From NCBI GenBank assembly GCA_023213395.1, contig CM041465.1, positions 148,559,741-148,623,740 of the forward strand: DNA of 64,000 bases, given 5' to 3'. Source of the stretch: Cycas panzhihuaensis. Lineage: Eukaryota > Cycadophyta. The notes under the pieces are model-generated. The model ran no database searches. It was not told where the DNA came from and saw only the letters and a program-made list of their open reading frames with translations. The translations under genes and the position numbers were made by a program. Positions 45,089-56,202 of the stretch are shown here, in pieces (position 1 is the stretch's first letter; each line of letters begins with the position of its first letter).

Positions 45089-45390
45089 TATGATGAACCA
45101 TCACATCAAAACCTTGAGGTGTTAGTGGAGAGGACTTCCCACTAGGTAGACCATGACCATGTTGGCTTTGCCTAGCCTTGCTTTCACCAGCATTTGAGTG
45201 CTCTAAGGGCTCCAACTACGATGATGTTCATGCACATCAACGATGTTCATGCATATTGCCCCATCGCCCCATAAGCAATGTTGCCCCAAAGGGATTTAAA
45301 TGTGGGTCTTGGCTCTAATACCACTTGTGACAAACTGTCACACCAAAACTTCGAGGTATTAGTGGAGAGGACTCTCCACTAAGTAAACCA
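45089..45390 (-). mobile_element. TRIM2: ~302-bp miniature LTR retrotransposon
   Basis: 65-bp direct repeats at 45089-45153 and 45326-45390 (TATGATG/TGTGACA start, ACCA end). A primer-binding site GCTCTAATACCA (45312-45323) lies 2 bp before the right copy. The interior is 172 bp and non-coding, with a doubled GATGTTCATGCA word. The outer 3' boundary touches element E (3 bp apart), so its target duplication is not resolved (TGTTA on the left, TGTTG on the right). Its LTR shares CACACCAAAA and GGAGAGGACT blocks in the same order as TRIM1. Confidence 0.78.
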
Positions 45391-45393
45391 TGT

Positions 45394-45807
45394 TGTTGCG
45401 TGCCTAATTATGTAAAGTTAGTTTTTAGGAAAATGAGGAGTTATTACATGTCTAAATATATTAATGTGAAGTCAATTTTTTTAGGAGAGAGAATAAGAAG
45501 TTGGTTGTAGAGAGAGATTAAAGGTAGGCCCATCGTAAGGCTATAAATAGGTTAGCACCTTTCATTTGTAAGGCATTTTGGAGACTTTGTATCTTATATA
45601 GAATGATGTGCTAAGGCCATTAGGGCATTGTTGTGCCACTGGGAGGAAACCCTCACCTTAAAGGAGGCAATTATTCTGAGCTTTCATCTGATATTACCCT
45701 TATTTTTCGTTGAAAATTTTGATATTATTTATGTGAGAGCTATTTTTCGATGATATTTATGATGTAATTGTTATATTTTCTGCTATATAATTTGTGGGCA
45801 TACCACA
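45394..45807 (+). repeat. E 5' LTR (414 bp)
   Basis: It contains AAGGCTATAAATAGG near 45537-45551, a good TATA box at 45542-45548, followed by CATTTGTAAGGCAT. The same order occurs in the D LTRs (minus strand). Confidence 0.88.
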
Positions 45808-46386
45808 ATTGGTATCAAAGTTTCATTTTTGCCTATCAAAGATTTGCATTTTTAGAAGTGTAAGTGGATGAATTTTTAAAAAATAATTGTAGATTTAAGT
45901 CGACCAAGGTCGTTTTATAAATTTTGAGTGGTTATATTTCAAGTTTTGGAGCAAAATTGCGAAAATTGTAGAGAATTTAATTTTGGTCTGTTGTTTGTCA
46001 TTGTCTTTAGGCCTAAAATTAGTTACTGCAACTTCAAAAAACCATAACTTTGGCTACGTGTCTAATTGATCTTTTTTTTTTTTGAATTTGTGTATCTCAA
46101 AGTCTAGTTTTTATTGGAAGTGGTTTCAGATCCATTGGATATCAGAGTAAAATGTTATTAGCATTTTAGTAATAGGTATTACTGCAGTCCCCAAAAACTC
46201 TAATTATGAACCACCTTGAAAGGGCCATAACTTCTATTACAAGTGTTAGATTTCAATTTTGTCTGAACCACTAGAATCTTGGTTTAGAGACACTCAATTT
46301 GAATGCTCATAAGGTACAATTCTGATAAGTTTTGATGTAGATTTTAACTTGTGAAGTTGTAGCTCTTGTTGACAAGAAAAGAAAAA

Positions 46387-46800
46387 TGGAGTTAGATTTT
46401 TTCAATCTTGATGAAGACATAGATGTGAGAGAATGGTTACAACTCGTTGAAACATTGTGATTACACAACGGATACAAAAATTGAAGATTATGGACCATGC
46501 ATTAAACTTCTCTTGACAGGGAAAGCTCTTGATTGGTCTAATAAACCAAAAACATTAAACGATTGGTCATGGTTTAAGGTGATGTTAATAGTTACATATG
46601 GCGAGTGGAATCAAGTTAAGCAAATTCAAACTAGCTCAATGCATGTATAGGAACAAAGTGACAACTCCACAAATAAGGAATGAGAAGAGCCTGCTTACGA
46701 TGAAGATGAAGACAAAGAAGAACCTAATTGCATACAATGCGAAGAAGAATTAGGCAATAGGAAATTTGCCCGTCAACAGGAAGAAGAAGATTAATGTATA
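46387..46800 (+). pseudogene. E gag-like ORF relic
   Basis: MELDFFNLDEDIDVREWLQL opens the frame. After a shift, an open stretch (46447-46650) reads IKLLLTGKALDWSNKPKTLN with DWSWFKVMLIVTYGEWNQ, resembling the Retrotrans_gag pattern (LxGxAxxWW...F). Acidic EEPNCIQCEEELGNRKF and stops follow. It could be the particle protein of a non-autonomous element. No zinc knuckle is complete (only CIQC). Confidence 0.6.
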
Positions 46801-47997
46801 TAGAAGCAACTTGTATCTTTGAATGCACAATCCAAGCAGGATTTAGTGGTGAAAAATGAACCTGAGTAGTGCTATGAAGAAGAGCCCAATCAATGGAATC
46901 AAGATTCCAACCAACCAGACAACTTCAAAAAGCTACTAGACTTGGTTCCTATGCCTGTGTTGCACATGTCCATTTCCTTTGGTAATTTTGTTTTCCCTCT
47001 TACTACCCCTTATAACATAGCTATAAAGAATTCCTCTTCCCATTATCCTATAGTTGTCTAAGCTCCTAAGCTCCTTAACTCCAAATTCTTCGTAGGATGA
47101 ATCCTTTCCTTTCTTCACAATCATAGTTCACTTCACCGCTTGCATGCTTCTTCATCCCATAGGGAATTCTCTCAATATGATGTTCTAAACTTTCCACTCT
47201 CCCTACCTCAAAATTCAAAATTTGCTCTTCCCTCTTATAAAACGTTGTCCTGCCCATCTCCACCTTCCACACTTCCATATAACCAACATTCTTTAACCCC
47301 ACTAATCCTTTCATATAGTTCTATGCTTGTCATTGGATCCCTACTAAACCCTCTTTTCCATAAAGAGCAACTATCTCTAATCTTGCATCCATCGTATTTC
47401 TCAAAGATCTCTAGTTGTCCAACCAAGCTCTTACTTATCATAACCCCTTATGGAATCAAATTCTAGTTCCCATGTACATCTCATGATATAACTCTCATGT
47501 CCCTATTATCCACATCCCCATAATTCTTGATGGTCACCTCATTAACCCCCACTTTACCCATTCTTTCTTACATTATGCTTCACAATTGTAGACAATCCCC
47601 ATTATGTGATTCCCATAACCGCTTAATTAGGTTATTACCTCCCTACAAACCCCCTCAATATTCTCAACACCTCACATCCCTTGAGTGAGATCATTTGAGA
47701 ACAAAATGTGCAACCACAAAATAGGATTCTGGGCAAGCGCCATTAGCATCGCATAAGTCTCAAGATTGTTTTTGTACAGGATGGGATACAACATGCACCG
47801 AGTTTCAAACACAAGCATCTGTAGGTTCAAGGTACATGCCAATTCTCTCCAATAGTAGGCACAAGATTGGACTAAATTTTTACAATATACAGGACTTAGT
47901 AAGTGGTAGATCGAAGAAGATGTCAAAGTTGGCCCCAAGAAACTCTTTGTGTAACTATCTATACTTTGAGAGCGAAGTATTTCAAGGGGAGGGGAGT
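46801..47997 (+). other. E 3' interior conserved with D, plus polypurine tract
   Basis: No domain is recognised, but the stretch is collinear with D (58180 down to 57186, minus). Shared words include VLHMSISFGNF (D: VLHMHISFSNL), SHYPIVV-like (D: LHPIVS), and near the end TTTGAGAACAAAATGTGCAA at 47685-47704 (D: same with two changes). GATACAACATG also appears in both. Frames are broken by stops in both, so conservation may be of RNA or of an ancestral protein. It ends in CAAGGGGAGGGGAGT next to LTR2. Confidence 0.55.
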
Positions 47998-48238
47998 TGT
48001 TGCATAAGTCGATTTTTAGAAGTATAAGGAGTTGTTACATGTCTAAATATATTAATGTGAAGATGGTTTTTTAAGGAGAAAGAATAAGAAGTTAGTTTTA
48101 GAGAGAGATTAAAGGTAGGCCTAGCCTAGGGATATAAACAAGTTAGCACCTTTCACTTGTAAGGCATCTTGGATAATTTATATCATATCTAGAATGATGG
48201 CCTAGAGCCATTAGAACATTGTTGTGTCATTGGGAGGA
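47998..48238 (+). repeat. E 3' LTR, first fragment
   Basis: TGTTGCATAAG onward aligns with 45394-45640 of LTR1 (TATA-like GATATAAACAAG near 48131-48142). It ends with GAGGA, duplicated on insertion of C3. The rest is 56043-56202. Confidence 0.88.
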
Positions 48239-48605
48239 TGTGACGATGTTAATGTCACATGGTCATTTCATGAAGTTAGAATTAGATAAAGTCACTTTTA
48301 TGTTTATAACTTTAGGATAAGGTGACTATGCCTAAGTCACTTAAGTGAAATGACATAAAGTTCATTTCATTGTAATTTCATGGAATCTCATTTGAATGTC
48401 ATTGGGAGGGAAAACTCAAATTCCAAACCCTAATGAGCATCCTCATTATATAAACTGAAATTACATGGAGAGTGAATATATTCTACACTTCTCCTCTTTG
48501 AGCTCAAACTATTAGCATTCTCTTGTTGAGTACATTGTGCTTGTCTCCACTATTTGCCTTTGTGTAGTGTTAGTGCACTAGATCCCTAGATCCATTCCCT
48601 CAACA
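48239..48605 (+). repeat. C3 5' LTR (367 bp)
   Basis: TGTGACGATG to CTCAACA. It contains the 12-bp palindrome TCACTTAAGTGA (48337-48348) and a TATA-like TTATATAAACTG near 48445. Confidence 0.95.
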
Positions 48606-50743
48606 AGTGGTATCAGAGCCATTGGGTGGATCTTAGTGCCACACTCACTTGCAAGGAGATTGCAAGCTATGTTCTCCTCTTCTTCACCATTCATGTGAAG
48701 TGAAGAGTTGAGATTTTTAAAAATCCATTTTTTAAAGCTCTTTTTATAGCAGATTTTTAGTACAAAATTATATGTTGTTGTACTATTTTATTTCTGCAGA
48801 TAAGAGGAAGGAGTGTGGCTGCTTAAAAGCAACCTATTTGCAGGCTTAAAGGAGCACAGGAATTACTTAGATGATAGCAATTTTCAGCCATCTTTTTGAG
48901 CCCCAAATCTGGCATTTTGGCCTATTTTTTGCCATTTTTTTGTAGTAAAAGTTAGATTTCAAGGTTGTAGAAGAAGAAATCAGTGACTCTCATTGATTAG
49001 AGGTAGATTTTAAAGCATAAAATCAAACTGTGTGGACGCGGTACGAATTGTACAGATTTTCGTACAGCGGTATGGCCAAAAAATCAAAGTGCCCAGAATC
49101 GCACGAAATTTCACCAGTAGGTGCGTCTTGGCCTCCTGAGCACTTTTGTCTACTGGAGCGATGCGAGATTTTGAGTTTAAAGGGGTCAAACAACCTGTTT
49201 TTGCAGCCATTCTCCAAATTTAAAAATCTCAGATCTAGAAAAATCTGAGGAGTTTTTCTATTTGTAATACATGTTTTTGGATCTCCTCGTCCCGATCTAT
49301 CATTTGGGACAAGTCTCACATGAATCCGACACTTCGTTGAAAAGTTATGACAATTTTTAGGTTTTTTAGTACATTTTGGTCATGCGAGTTAAACCGGTTT
49401 TTTGCACTGCTTTTGATAAAATTTTCAAAATTTTTTGTATATTTGTGAAGTGCGGTGAAGGCCAAATCTGGAAATTTTAATTTTTTCAAAAATTTTGAAA
49501 TTTGTCTTAGTATAAGCGGTACAATAGGCATACAATCTGCCCAGCAATGAGACTTAGTTTCTTGAAAATTTGATTTTTCAGCATACATTGTATTTCTCAA
49601 ATTTTTAGTCTTTTTTCCCCTTCTTTAAAAAAAAAAAAAAAATTATTGTATGTAAAAGGGGTTTTTTTAAAGACATTTATAACCTTTGTGGCTTTTAGAG
49701 GCCTATTTTGGCCCTTTTGTAAAAAGAACAAGGTACTTAAATCCTTTGTAAAGCCAATCATCTGGATCGGAGCAATATCCAATGATTTGGCTCATCATGT
49801 GTATGATTTTAATGGTTGCATGCACTTGGAGACTTCATTGAGTGCCACTTGGGCACATAGAGTGCTATTTGGGCACTAGGTGGACACGTCATCACTACAC
49901 TTGGACATAGCAACAACACTTAAGTGGAGTATTTACATTCAGTTTTCAGTTATTTTTACATGACATTCGAGAAAAAGAGCACTTTCCTTAAAATCAACTC
50001 ATCTCGACGACTTTATACCGCCAGTTCTTGACTTGTGCGCATACTCGCCTTGATTTAAATAGACCAAGGTTGGTCGAAGTCCACGCCCTAAGGGAGGTAT
50101 GAGTTTCATACTGGGTCTGGTCATAACCGGTATAGTGGTGGAGGGATAGGTTAGCCATACCTACGGCCTCCAATCAGGGATTATCTTGATAACCATCCAA
50201 GAAAACTGAAAACCCTTAATCAAGATAATTAATTTAGCTGGGCCAATATCCGTCATAGCCGTGGGACATGCACGTACTTCTCTTCGGAGAGTATATCGCT
50301 GCTCATTGGTGAACTGTGTGAGGACCGACAGTACCTGGGCTTGACGTTTACTTGGATTTCATCACCAAGGAACGGTGCGGGTATCGCTGGTGAAGGCCAT
50401 TAATTACGTATACTAGAAGCCCCCTTAGGCATCGACACCTCACCTACTTTGGATACAAGTTAGAGGTTTGGGTTTGTTACACATCCTACATCACTTTGGT
50501 TATCAGTTGTGTGCACCCACATGCCGGCTTCTATATAGGCCTTCTCACTTATCTTGATTAGATCGCTTACATCACATACTTATTTGTGATCTCTTTGCTT
50601 CCACATCTTACATTGCATTACTTCATTATTCCCTGCTGCGTTAGGTAGACCTGTCACAAGTGTCAGTGACTCCACCTTCTTCTACTTAGTGCATTTTCCT
50701 ACACATTTATATACATCACTCTTATTCATCTTTTCACACCAGC
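48606..50743 (+). other. C3 leader, 2.1 kb
   Basis: It starts with the primer-binding site TGGTATCAGAGC (48608-48619). The first half is AT-rich, with an A-run at 49627-49642. From about 49985 to 50640 the sequence has more even composition with many short inverted words (CCAAGGTTGG, CTTCTCTTCGGAGAG, GATTATCTTGATAACC), suggesting folded RNA. No ORF is conserved. Confidence 0.65.
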
Positions 50744-51835
50744 ATGTCGACCAACTTCAAGTAGAATGTGAACTGTATGCTAAAAGGGAAGGAGAATTGG
50801 GATCTATGGTTCACGGGAGTTAAGAACGTAGCCAAGTATGAGGGACTCTGGCTGGATCACTTGGAGCGAACCCCGATAGTACCTGCGACCGACACCACAC
50901 CGCAGAGTGGTGGCACACCTCCAGCTCCTCCTGCTCATAATCCGCAACGGCGACAGTGGATCATTGAAGATCAGAGCAGGGATCCTGCTAGTTATAGATT
51001 ACTGCTTGCACAACTTGATCGATGACACGCAGCATGACACTGCCTTCAAGGTCCTCGAAGTCCTCAAAAGAAACTTTGATACTCAATCAGACTTGGAGTT
51101 TGTTCATATGGTATTGAAGATGAACAAGATGCAAATGCAGAAAGGGCGAGCACATGAAACCATCAATGCTCTTCGCCCCATTAAACAGGCCATTGATAGG
51201 GATTTTTAGACCCACTGCATAACTTGGGCCTTCCTAATTCAATCTGGTCTGCATGTTCCTGATTATAAGAACCTGCTAGGAAATCATCAGTCATCTGGCA
51301 CACTGAAGACCCTCAACTTCGAAGCATTAGCTGAGAAGCTTATTGAACATGACAAGACCTTCACTACTAGCTTCCCACTTTTAGATTCTACTCCTAATGC
51401 AGCCTTTGAAGCTGACATGGACGAGGAAGTATACTACACCAAACAGCAAGGTCAATCTTCATGCGAGGAAGAAGAGGTCGTGGAAGGGGCAGGGGAAAGC
51501 AACAGGGACAACAACAAGGTCAGCAACAAAACAGTAGTCAAAAGACTGTCAATCAGAGACAACCAAACAACAATGCTCCCACGTGTCAAAGGTGTAACAG
51601 GAAACGACACCTTGCAAAAGATTGCCGCATTGACTACAACAGATTGCTTCGTCATCAACAATAGCAACATCAAGCCCACAATGTTGATGAGAGTCATGAT
51701 GACTTATTTGCAGGAGCAAATCTCATTGAGGCACGTATTCAACAAAGCAGGGAAGCATCCACTTCATCTATTGCTTCTAGACCTAAGAGGTACATCGAGG
51801 CACACTATGGCATAGTCATTTGTCAGCTTGATTCG
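50744..51835 (+). pseudogene. C3 gag
   Basis: The ATG at 50744 starts MSTNFK, then a stop. The frame continues KGKENWDLWFTGVKNVAKYE, a copia gag start. After a shift, DDTQHDTAFKVLEVLKRNFD and FEALAEKLIEHDKTFTTSFP follow. An arginine/glycine tract (RGRRGRGRGRGK) and a CCHC knuckle CQRCNRKRHLAKDC (about 51584-51625) bind RNA. The knuckle itself looks intact. Frames shift at least twice. Confidence 0.88.
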
Positions 51836-53240
51836 CCACTACCTCGACCACTTGGACAGGCAAATGCTGCATCAACATCATCATCAGATTGGGTTATGGA
51901 CACAGGAGCTACCTAGCACATGACTTGTCACCGGGACTTCTTTCAGGATTTTGTTTCAGAGGTCACCGGAGTAGTACACATGGCCGATAAGTCGACACAA
52001 CCTGTTCAAGGCATGGGCTCTATATGCTTGAAGCTCCTGTGCCCCGCCCAATTTTACTTTAAAAGATGTCTTGTATATTCCCCATCTCAAACAAAACCTT
52101 CGTAGTTATCCACACTTGTCTCCGTGGATTCAACTTTGAGTGTCACGACTAATGATCAAGTTCTTAGTGTTATTCACCCGCCTTCATGTTACGTGGTAAT
52201 GGTAGGAAACTTGAAGGTAAGCTATTTAGACTGATTGGAACCACATTGTCTTCTTCTGCATACCAAGTTGTTGCCCCCATCGTATCGTGGAAGAACTTGC
52301 ATATAATGTCACATTGACTCATTCCAAGATGTCCCTAGAAGCTCTTTGGCATGCTCGCATGGGGCACGTCAAACTTGATCGGCTTAAGGAAATCTCTCAT
52401 TCTACTCCAGGTCTGCCCAGATTTTCCTCTAAGCCATTCAAATGTGAAGCTTGCATTATTGCCAAATCCCACAGATAGCCATTTCCCCAGAGTCAATGGA
52501 AAGCCAGTCAACCTCTTGAATTAGTACACTCAGACATCTGTGGGCCTATGCCTATCCCTTCTCTCACAGGGAAGAGGTACTATATTACATTTATTGATGA
52601 CTTCACTCGAAAGGTATGGGTGACCTTTCTCAAATCAAAAGATGAAGCATTCACAGTATTCAAGGCATTCAAGGCTCTCACAGAGAAGGAATCGGATATC
52701 AATCAAGTGTCTCAGGACTGACAATGGTGGCGAATACACTTCAAATGAATTCGAAGACTTCTTATGTCAGCAGGGGATCAAGCATCAAACAACTATTGCA
52801 GGTACCCCTCAGCAGAATGAAGTTCTTTGAAAGGGCTAATAGAACCATAATGAATATGGCACGGCTATGCTTGTCTTCAAGAATGTGCTGCATATCTGTG
52901 GGCGAAGCTATTTATCTGCGATCTCTGCATGAACAACATAAGTCCATTGAAGCTCGGCCGTCTCCAAATGAACTATAATTTGGACCGGACCCCTCTAGTC
53001 CATCACTTCAAAATTTTGGCTCTACTTGTTATGCTCACATTCTTGATGAGCATAGAAATAAGCTCAACCGCGAGCTTTAAAGGGCATCTTTGTTGCGTAC
53101 CCATGAATAAGAAAGGGTACAAGGTCTTCATTCCAACATTAAAGAAGATCATTATCACTAGAGATGTGGTGTTTTGGAGACGGAGGATCAACTACTTCAA
53201 CTTGATTCTAAAGCACCATCTCATAGATACAACGATGTCG
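51836..53240 (+). pseudogene. C3 protease and integrase
   Basis: Protease: WVMDTGAT then a stop then HMTC (51894-51930), active site DTG intact. Integrase: LWHARMGHVKLDRLKEI and FKCEACIIAKSHR give the HHCC finger. The core has LELVHSDICGPM (D), [17 protein letters not shown] (D) and [20 protein letters not shown] (E), so all three catalytic residues remain but in different frames (breaks near 52700 and 52830). KGLLCCVPMNKKGYKVF-like C-terminal sequence follows near 53080-53130. Confidence 0.88.
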
Positions 53241-53689
53241 AGAATATGATGTCTGATTCCAACATTTGGGGGAGACAACGAAAAAATACTCAAAATTTTG
53301 GAATCGACAATAGAGCTCGGAGGACACTATCTTTGACTCAGATCCTGTGACAATGTGCGCCAACCCAGCGCCATCTTGGGTGTATAGCCAGAATCACCAC
53401 GTCAAGCATCAAAAGGAAAAGGAGTTGCAGAAGAACCACCTTCACCACCTTGGTTGTAGGGCCGTCTTCTCAAGAATGTCATCAACCTCCGGACCATACA
53501 TCTCCCATGATCCTTTTCAGGATCAAAATGAAGACCAGGATGTTGTGGAAATGAAAACCTCATTCCCAACCAAAGGTTTTTGAGAAGCCTACCAGTTGCA
53601 CAAAGACTTGAGATCTGATGAGGTAGGCAAAATTGGCACTCGAAGTGGTGCCTACAGAGCAAGGGAGCAAACATCACTTCCCATAGAGG

Positions 53690-55205
53690 TTGAACCAGTG
53701 AATCGCACCTTGCTTCAAATGACGAGCCTCTATCATACCAAGAAGCTGTGAAACACACAGTTTGGAGAAATGCCATGAATGAGGAATACCAATGCTTAAT
53801 CAAGAACGGTACATGGGAGCTCGTTGATCTGCCTTTGGGAAGGAAGGTAGTCAGAAACAAATGGGTGTTCAAAAATAAATACAGATCAGACGACACCCTT
53901 GAAAAACACAAGGCGAGGTTGGTCGCAAAAGGATTCACCCAGAAGTCTTCGCACCAACTACCAAATGGCCCACAATCAGAGCACTTGTGGCCTTGCCTGC
54001 TCAACAGGGTTCGAAAATCCACCAACTTGATGTGAAAACTACTTTTCTCAATGGAGATTTGGAAGAAGAAATCTACATGACACAGCCTGAAGGCTTTGAG
54101 ATAGCAGACGGGAGGCGAGAAAGTGTGTAGATTGAAAAAGTCGTTATATGGCCTAAAACAAGCCCCCCGCGCTTGGTTCACCAAGTTGTCCAACAAAATG
54201 AGGCAACTTGGATACGAGGTATGTGACTATCAAGACGTTGATGCAACTTTGTTTATTAAGAGAGAAAAGGCAAAGTCACATATCTCCGATCTTTGTGGAC
54301 GACATCTTGATAATCGGAAATAGTGAGCGGGATATCAACAAATTAAAGATGGACTTGTCAAAATCCTTGAGCTGTCGACCTCGGACTAATGAGATATTAC
54401 TTGGGAATTGAGGTAACTCAATGCAATGGAAAAATCTTTCTCTCCCAAGGAAAATATATCAACGATCTTCTAATCAAGTTCGGATTAGAAGATGCGAGCG
54501 ATGTATACTCCAATGGAGCTTAATGCCAAACTTTCCAATGAAGACACTCAAGAGGCAGACTCAACACTCTATCGGCAACTTGTAGGTAGCCTCATTTATG
54601 TTACCAACACAAGGCCAAATATTGCCCATGCCGTTGGCATTCTTGCCCGTCACATGACAACTCCAAAGCAGAACCATTGGCAAGCAGCAATACGAGTGTT
54701 GAAGTACCTAAAGACGACCAACAAACTTGGTTTGTTGTATGAGCACAACAATGATTTCAGACTTACAACATACACAGACTCGGATTTTGCCGATGACAAA
54801 AATACAGGAAGATCAACGTCCGGGTACATCACATTTCTTGGAACAACTCCAATTTCATGGCGGTCAAGGCGGTAGAAAATCACTCTGATTCTCTTTTGGC
54901 CGAATACATAAATGCTTTTGAGACTAGCAAGGAGGTGATATGGCTTCAAAATTATTACATACTTTGGATATCACCCAGACGGGTCCAACGAGCTTACATG
55001 TGGACAATCGACAAGAATCCACATGTCCAAGAATCCTGTTTTCATGATCGTACAAAGCACATTAGTACAAAAGTCCACGGGATCCGGAACCGGTCCATGA
55101 CGGCACAATACAATTGGAACACTCCCCACAAGAGATCAAGTGGTCGATATCTTCACCAAACCGCTGCAAAGGGTGAAGTTTGAACAATTCCGACAGCAGC
55201 TTGAC
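53690..55205 (+). pseudogene. C3 reverse transcriptase and RNaseH
   Basis: RT pieces: AMNEEYQCLIKNGTWELVDL and VRNKWVFKNKYRSDDTLEKH, then KARLVAKGFTQ (53910-53945). A small deletion follows before a FAPTTKWPTIRALVALP-like segment in another frame. [20 protein letters not shown] and the active site FVDDILIIGN (about 54288-54320) remain. A 127-codon open frame (54492-54875) covers the connector TLYRQLVGSLIYVTNTRPNI and the RNaseH start YTDSDFADDKNTGRSTSGYI with its catalytic aspartates. DIFTKPLQRVKFEQF ends the domain near 55150. Confidence 0.9.
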
Positions 55206-55670
55206 CTTAGGGCCTCCATTTCCAACTGATTGAAGGAGATGGTACACAGGACCAGCATACTCTATCCCATTCGTGAAAACCCCTTGTGGGTGCGGAAGGA
55301 TTAGAGTAAGTCTCTGCTCTCTCCCATTCGTGAAAACCCCTCATGGGCGCGAAAAGAGTTGGGTTGTACTTGTTTCGAAAATCAGAACCTATGAAAACCT
55401 GAAAGGGCATGGGGGATGACGAAACGGTATATGGAGACTTAGCAGATGCACAACCAACTTGTACTGCTTGGCTATCTGGCTACACTCAAAGAGCCGTCTG
55501 AGCCACTTCATAGAATAGGAAGTCAAGTCCGTGGGTTTTATTCCCAGGGTTTTCCACAAAAGTGTCTTGTAGGTTGTAGAATTTTTCTCAATGTAATAAT
55601 GAGCCTATAATGAAGACCTCATAGATTAGAATAGGATAAAGGAAAATGACCTTACGCCATTAAGGGGGAT
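55206..55670 (+). other. C3 3' untranslated segment with repeats and polypurine tract
   Basis: Two units with CCCATTCGTGAAAACCCC (55266-55283 and 55323-55340, 57 bp apart) and a degenerate third near 55385 lie between RNaseH and the LTR. The polypurine tract TAAGGGGGAT (55661-55670) abuts the LTR. Confidence 0.75.
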
Positions 55671-56037
55671 TGTGGCGATGTTAATCTCACATGGTCATTT
55701 CATGAAGTTAGAATTAGATAAAGTCACTTTTATGTTTATAACTTTAGGATAAGGTGACTATGCCTAAGTCACTTAAGTGAAATGACATAAAGTTCATTTC
55801 ATTGTAATTTCATGTAATCTCATTTGAATGTCATTGGGAGGGAAAACTCAAATTCCAAACCCTAATGAGCATCCTCATTATATAAACTGAAATTACATGG
55901 AGAGTGAATATATTCTACACTTCTCCTCTTTGAGCTCAAGCTATTAGCATTCTCTTGTTGAGTACATTGTGCTTGTCTCCACTATTTGCCATTGTGTAGT
56001 GTTAGTGCACTAGATCCCTAGATCCATTCCCTCAACA
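55671..56037 (+). repeat. C3 3' LTR (367 bp)
   Basis: TGTGGCGATG to CTCAACA; same length as 48239-48605 with five substitutions and no gaps. Confidence 0.95.
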
Positions 56038-56042
56038 GAGGA

Positions 56043-56202
56043 AACCCTTGCCTCGAAGAGGGCAATTATTCTGAGCTTTCATTTGATATTATTCTTATCT
56101 GCCATTGAAAATTTTGATGTTCTTTATGTGAGAGTTATGTTATGATGATATTTATGATGTAATTGCTATATTTTTTGTTATGCAATTTGTGGGCATGCCA
56201 TA
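56043..56202 (+). repeat. E 3' LTR, second fragment
   Basis: Continues the E LTR after C3 (AACCCTTGCC...GGGCATGCCATA), matching 45648-45807. It ends at the C2 integrase sequence. Confidence 0.88.

Larger units (their letters stand above)
48234..56042 (+). mobile_element. C3: youngest Ty1/copia element, complete but with broken ORFs
   Basis: 367-bp LTRs at 48239-48605 and 55671-56037 differ at only 5 positions by hand count (about 98.6% identical). Perfect 5-bp duplications GAGGA (48234-48238, 56038-56042) flank them. The primer-binding site is at 48608-48619 and the purine tract TAAGGGGGAT at 55661-55670. Domain order is gag, protease, integrase, RT, RNaseH. At least six frame breaks and several stops are present, out of proportion to the LTR divergence. 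It lies in the 3' LTR of E. Confidence 0.95.
45394..56202 (+). mobile_element. E: gag-only gypsy-like LTR element (carries C3)
   Basis: LTR1 is 45394-45807 (414 bp). LTR2 is 47998-48238 plus 56043-56202, split by C3 with the duplication GAGGA. Both LTRs start TGTTGC and end near GGGCATRCCA. A primer-binding-like TGGTATCAAAG (45810-45820) and a polypurine tract before 47998 are present. The 2.2-kb interior has one gag-like block and no enzyme domains. Without C3, E is about 3.0 kb. It sits in the C2 integrase. LTRs and interior are collinear with D on the opposite strand, so the two form one superfamily. Confidence 0.85.

Noticed and set aside
47075-47466. Overlapping open frames on both strands in E
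   Set aside because: They overlap antisense and show no domain; the pyrimidine-rich composition explains the absence of stops.
53402-54196. 264-codon minus-strand open frame
   Set aside because: It is the antisense of the C3 RT region, whose plus-strand copia motifs are unmistakable.
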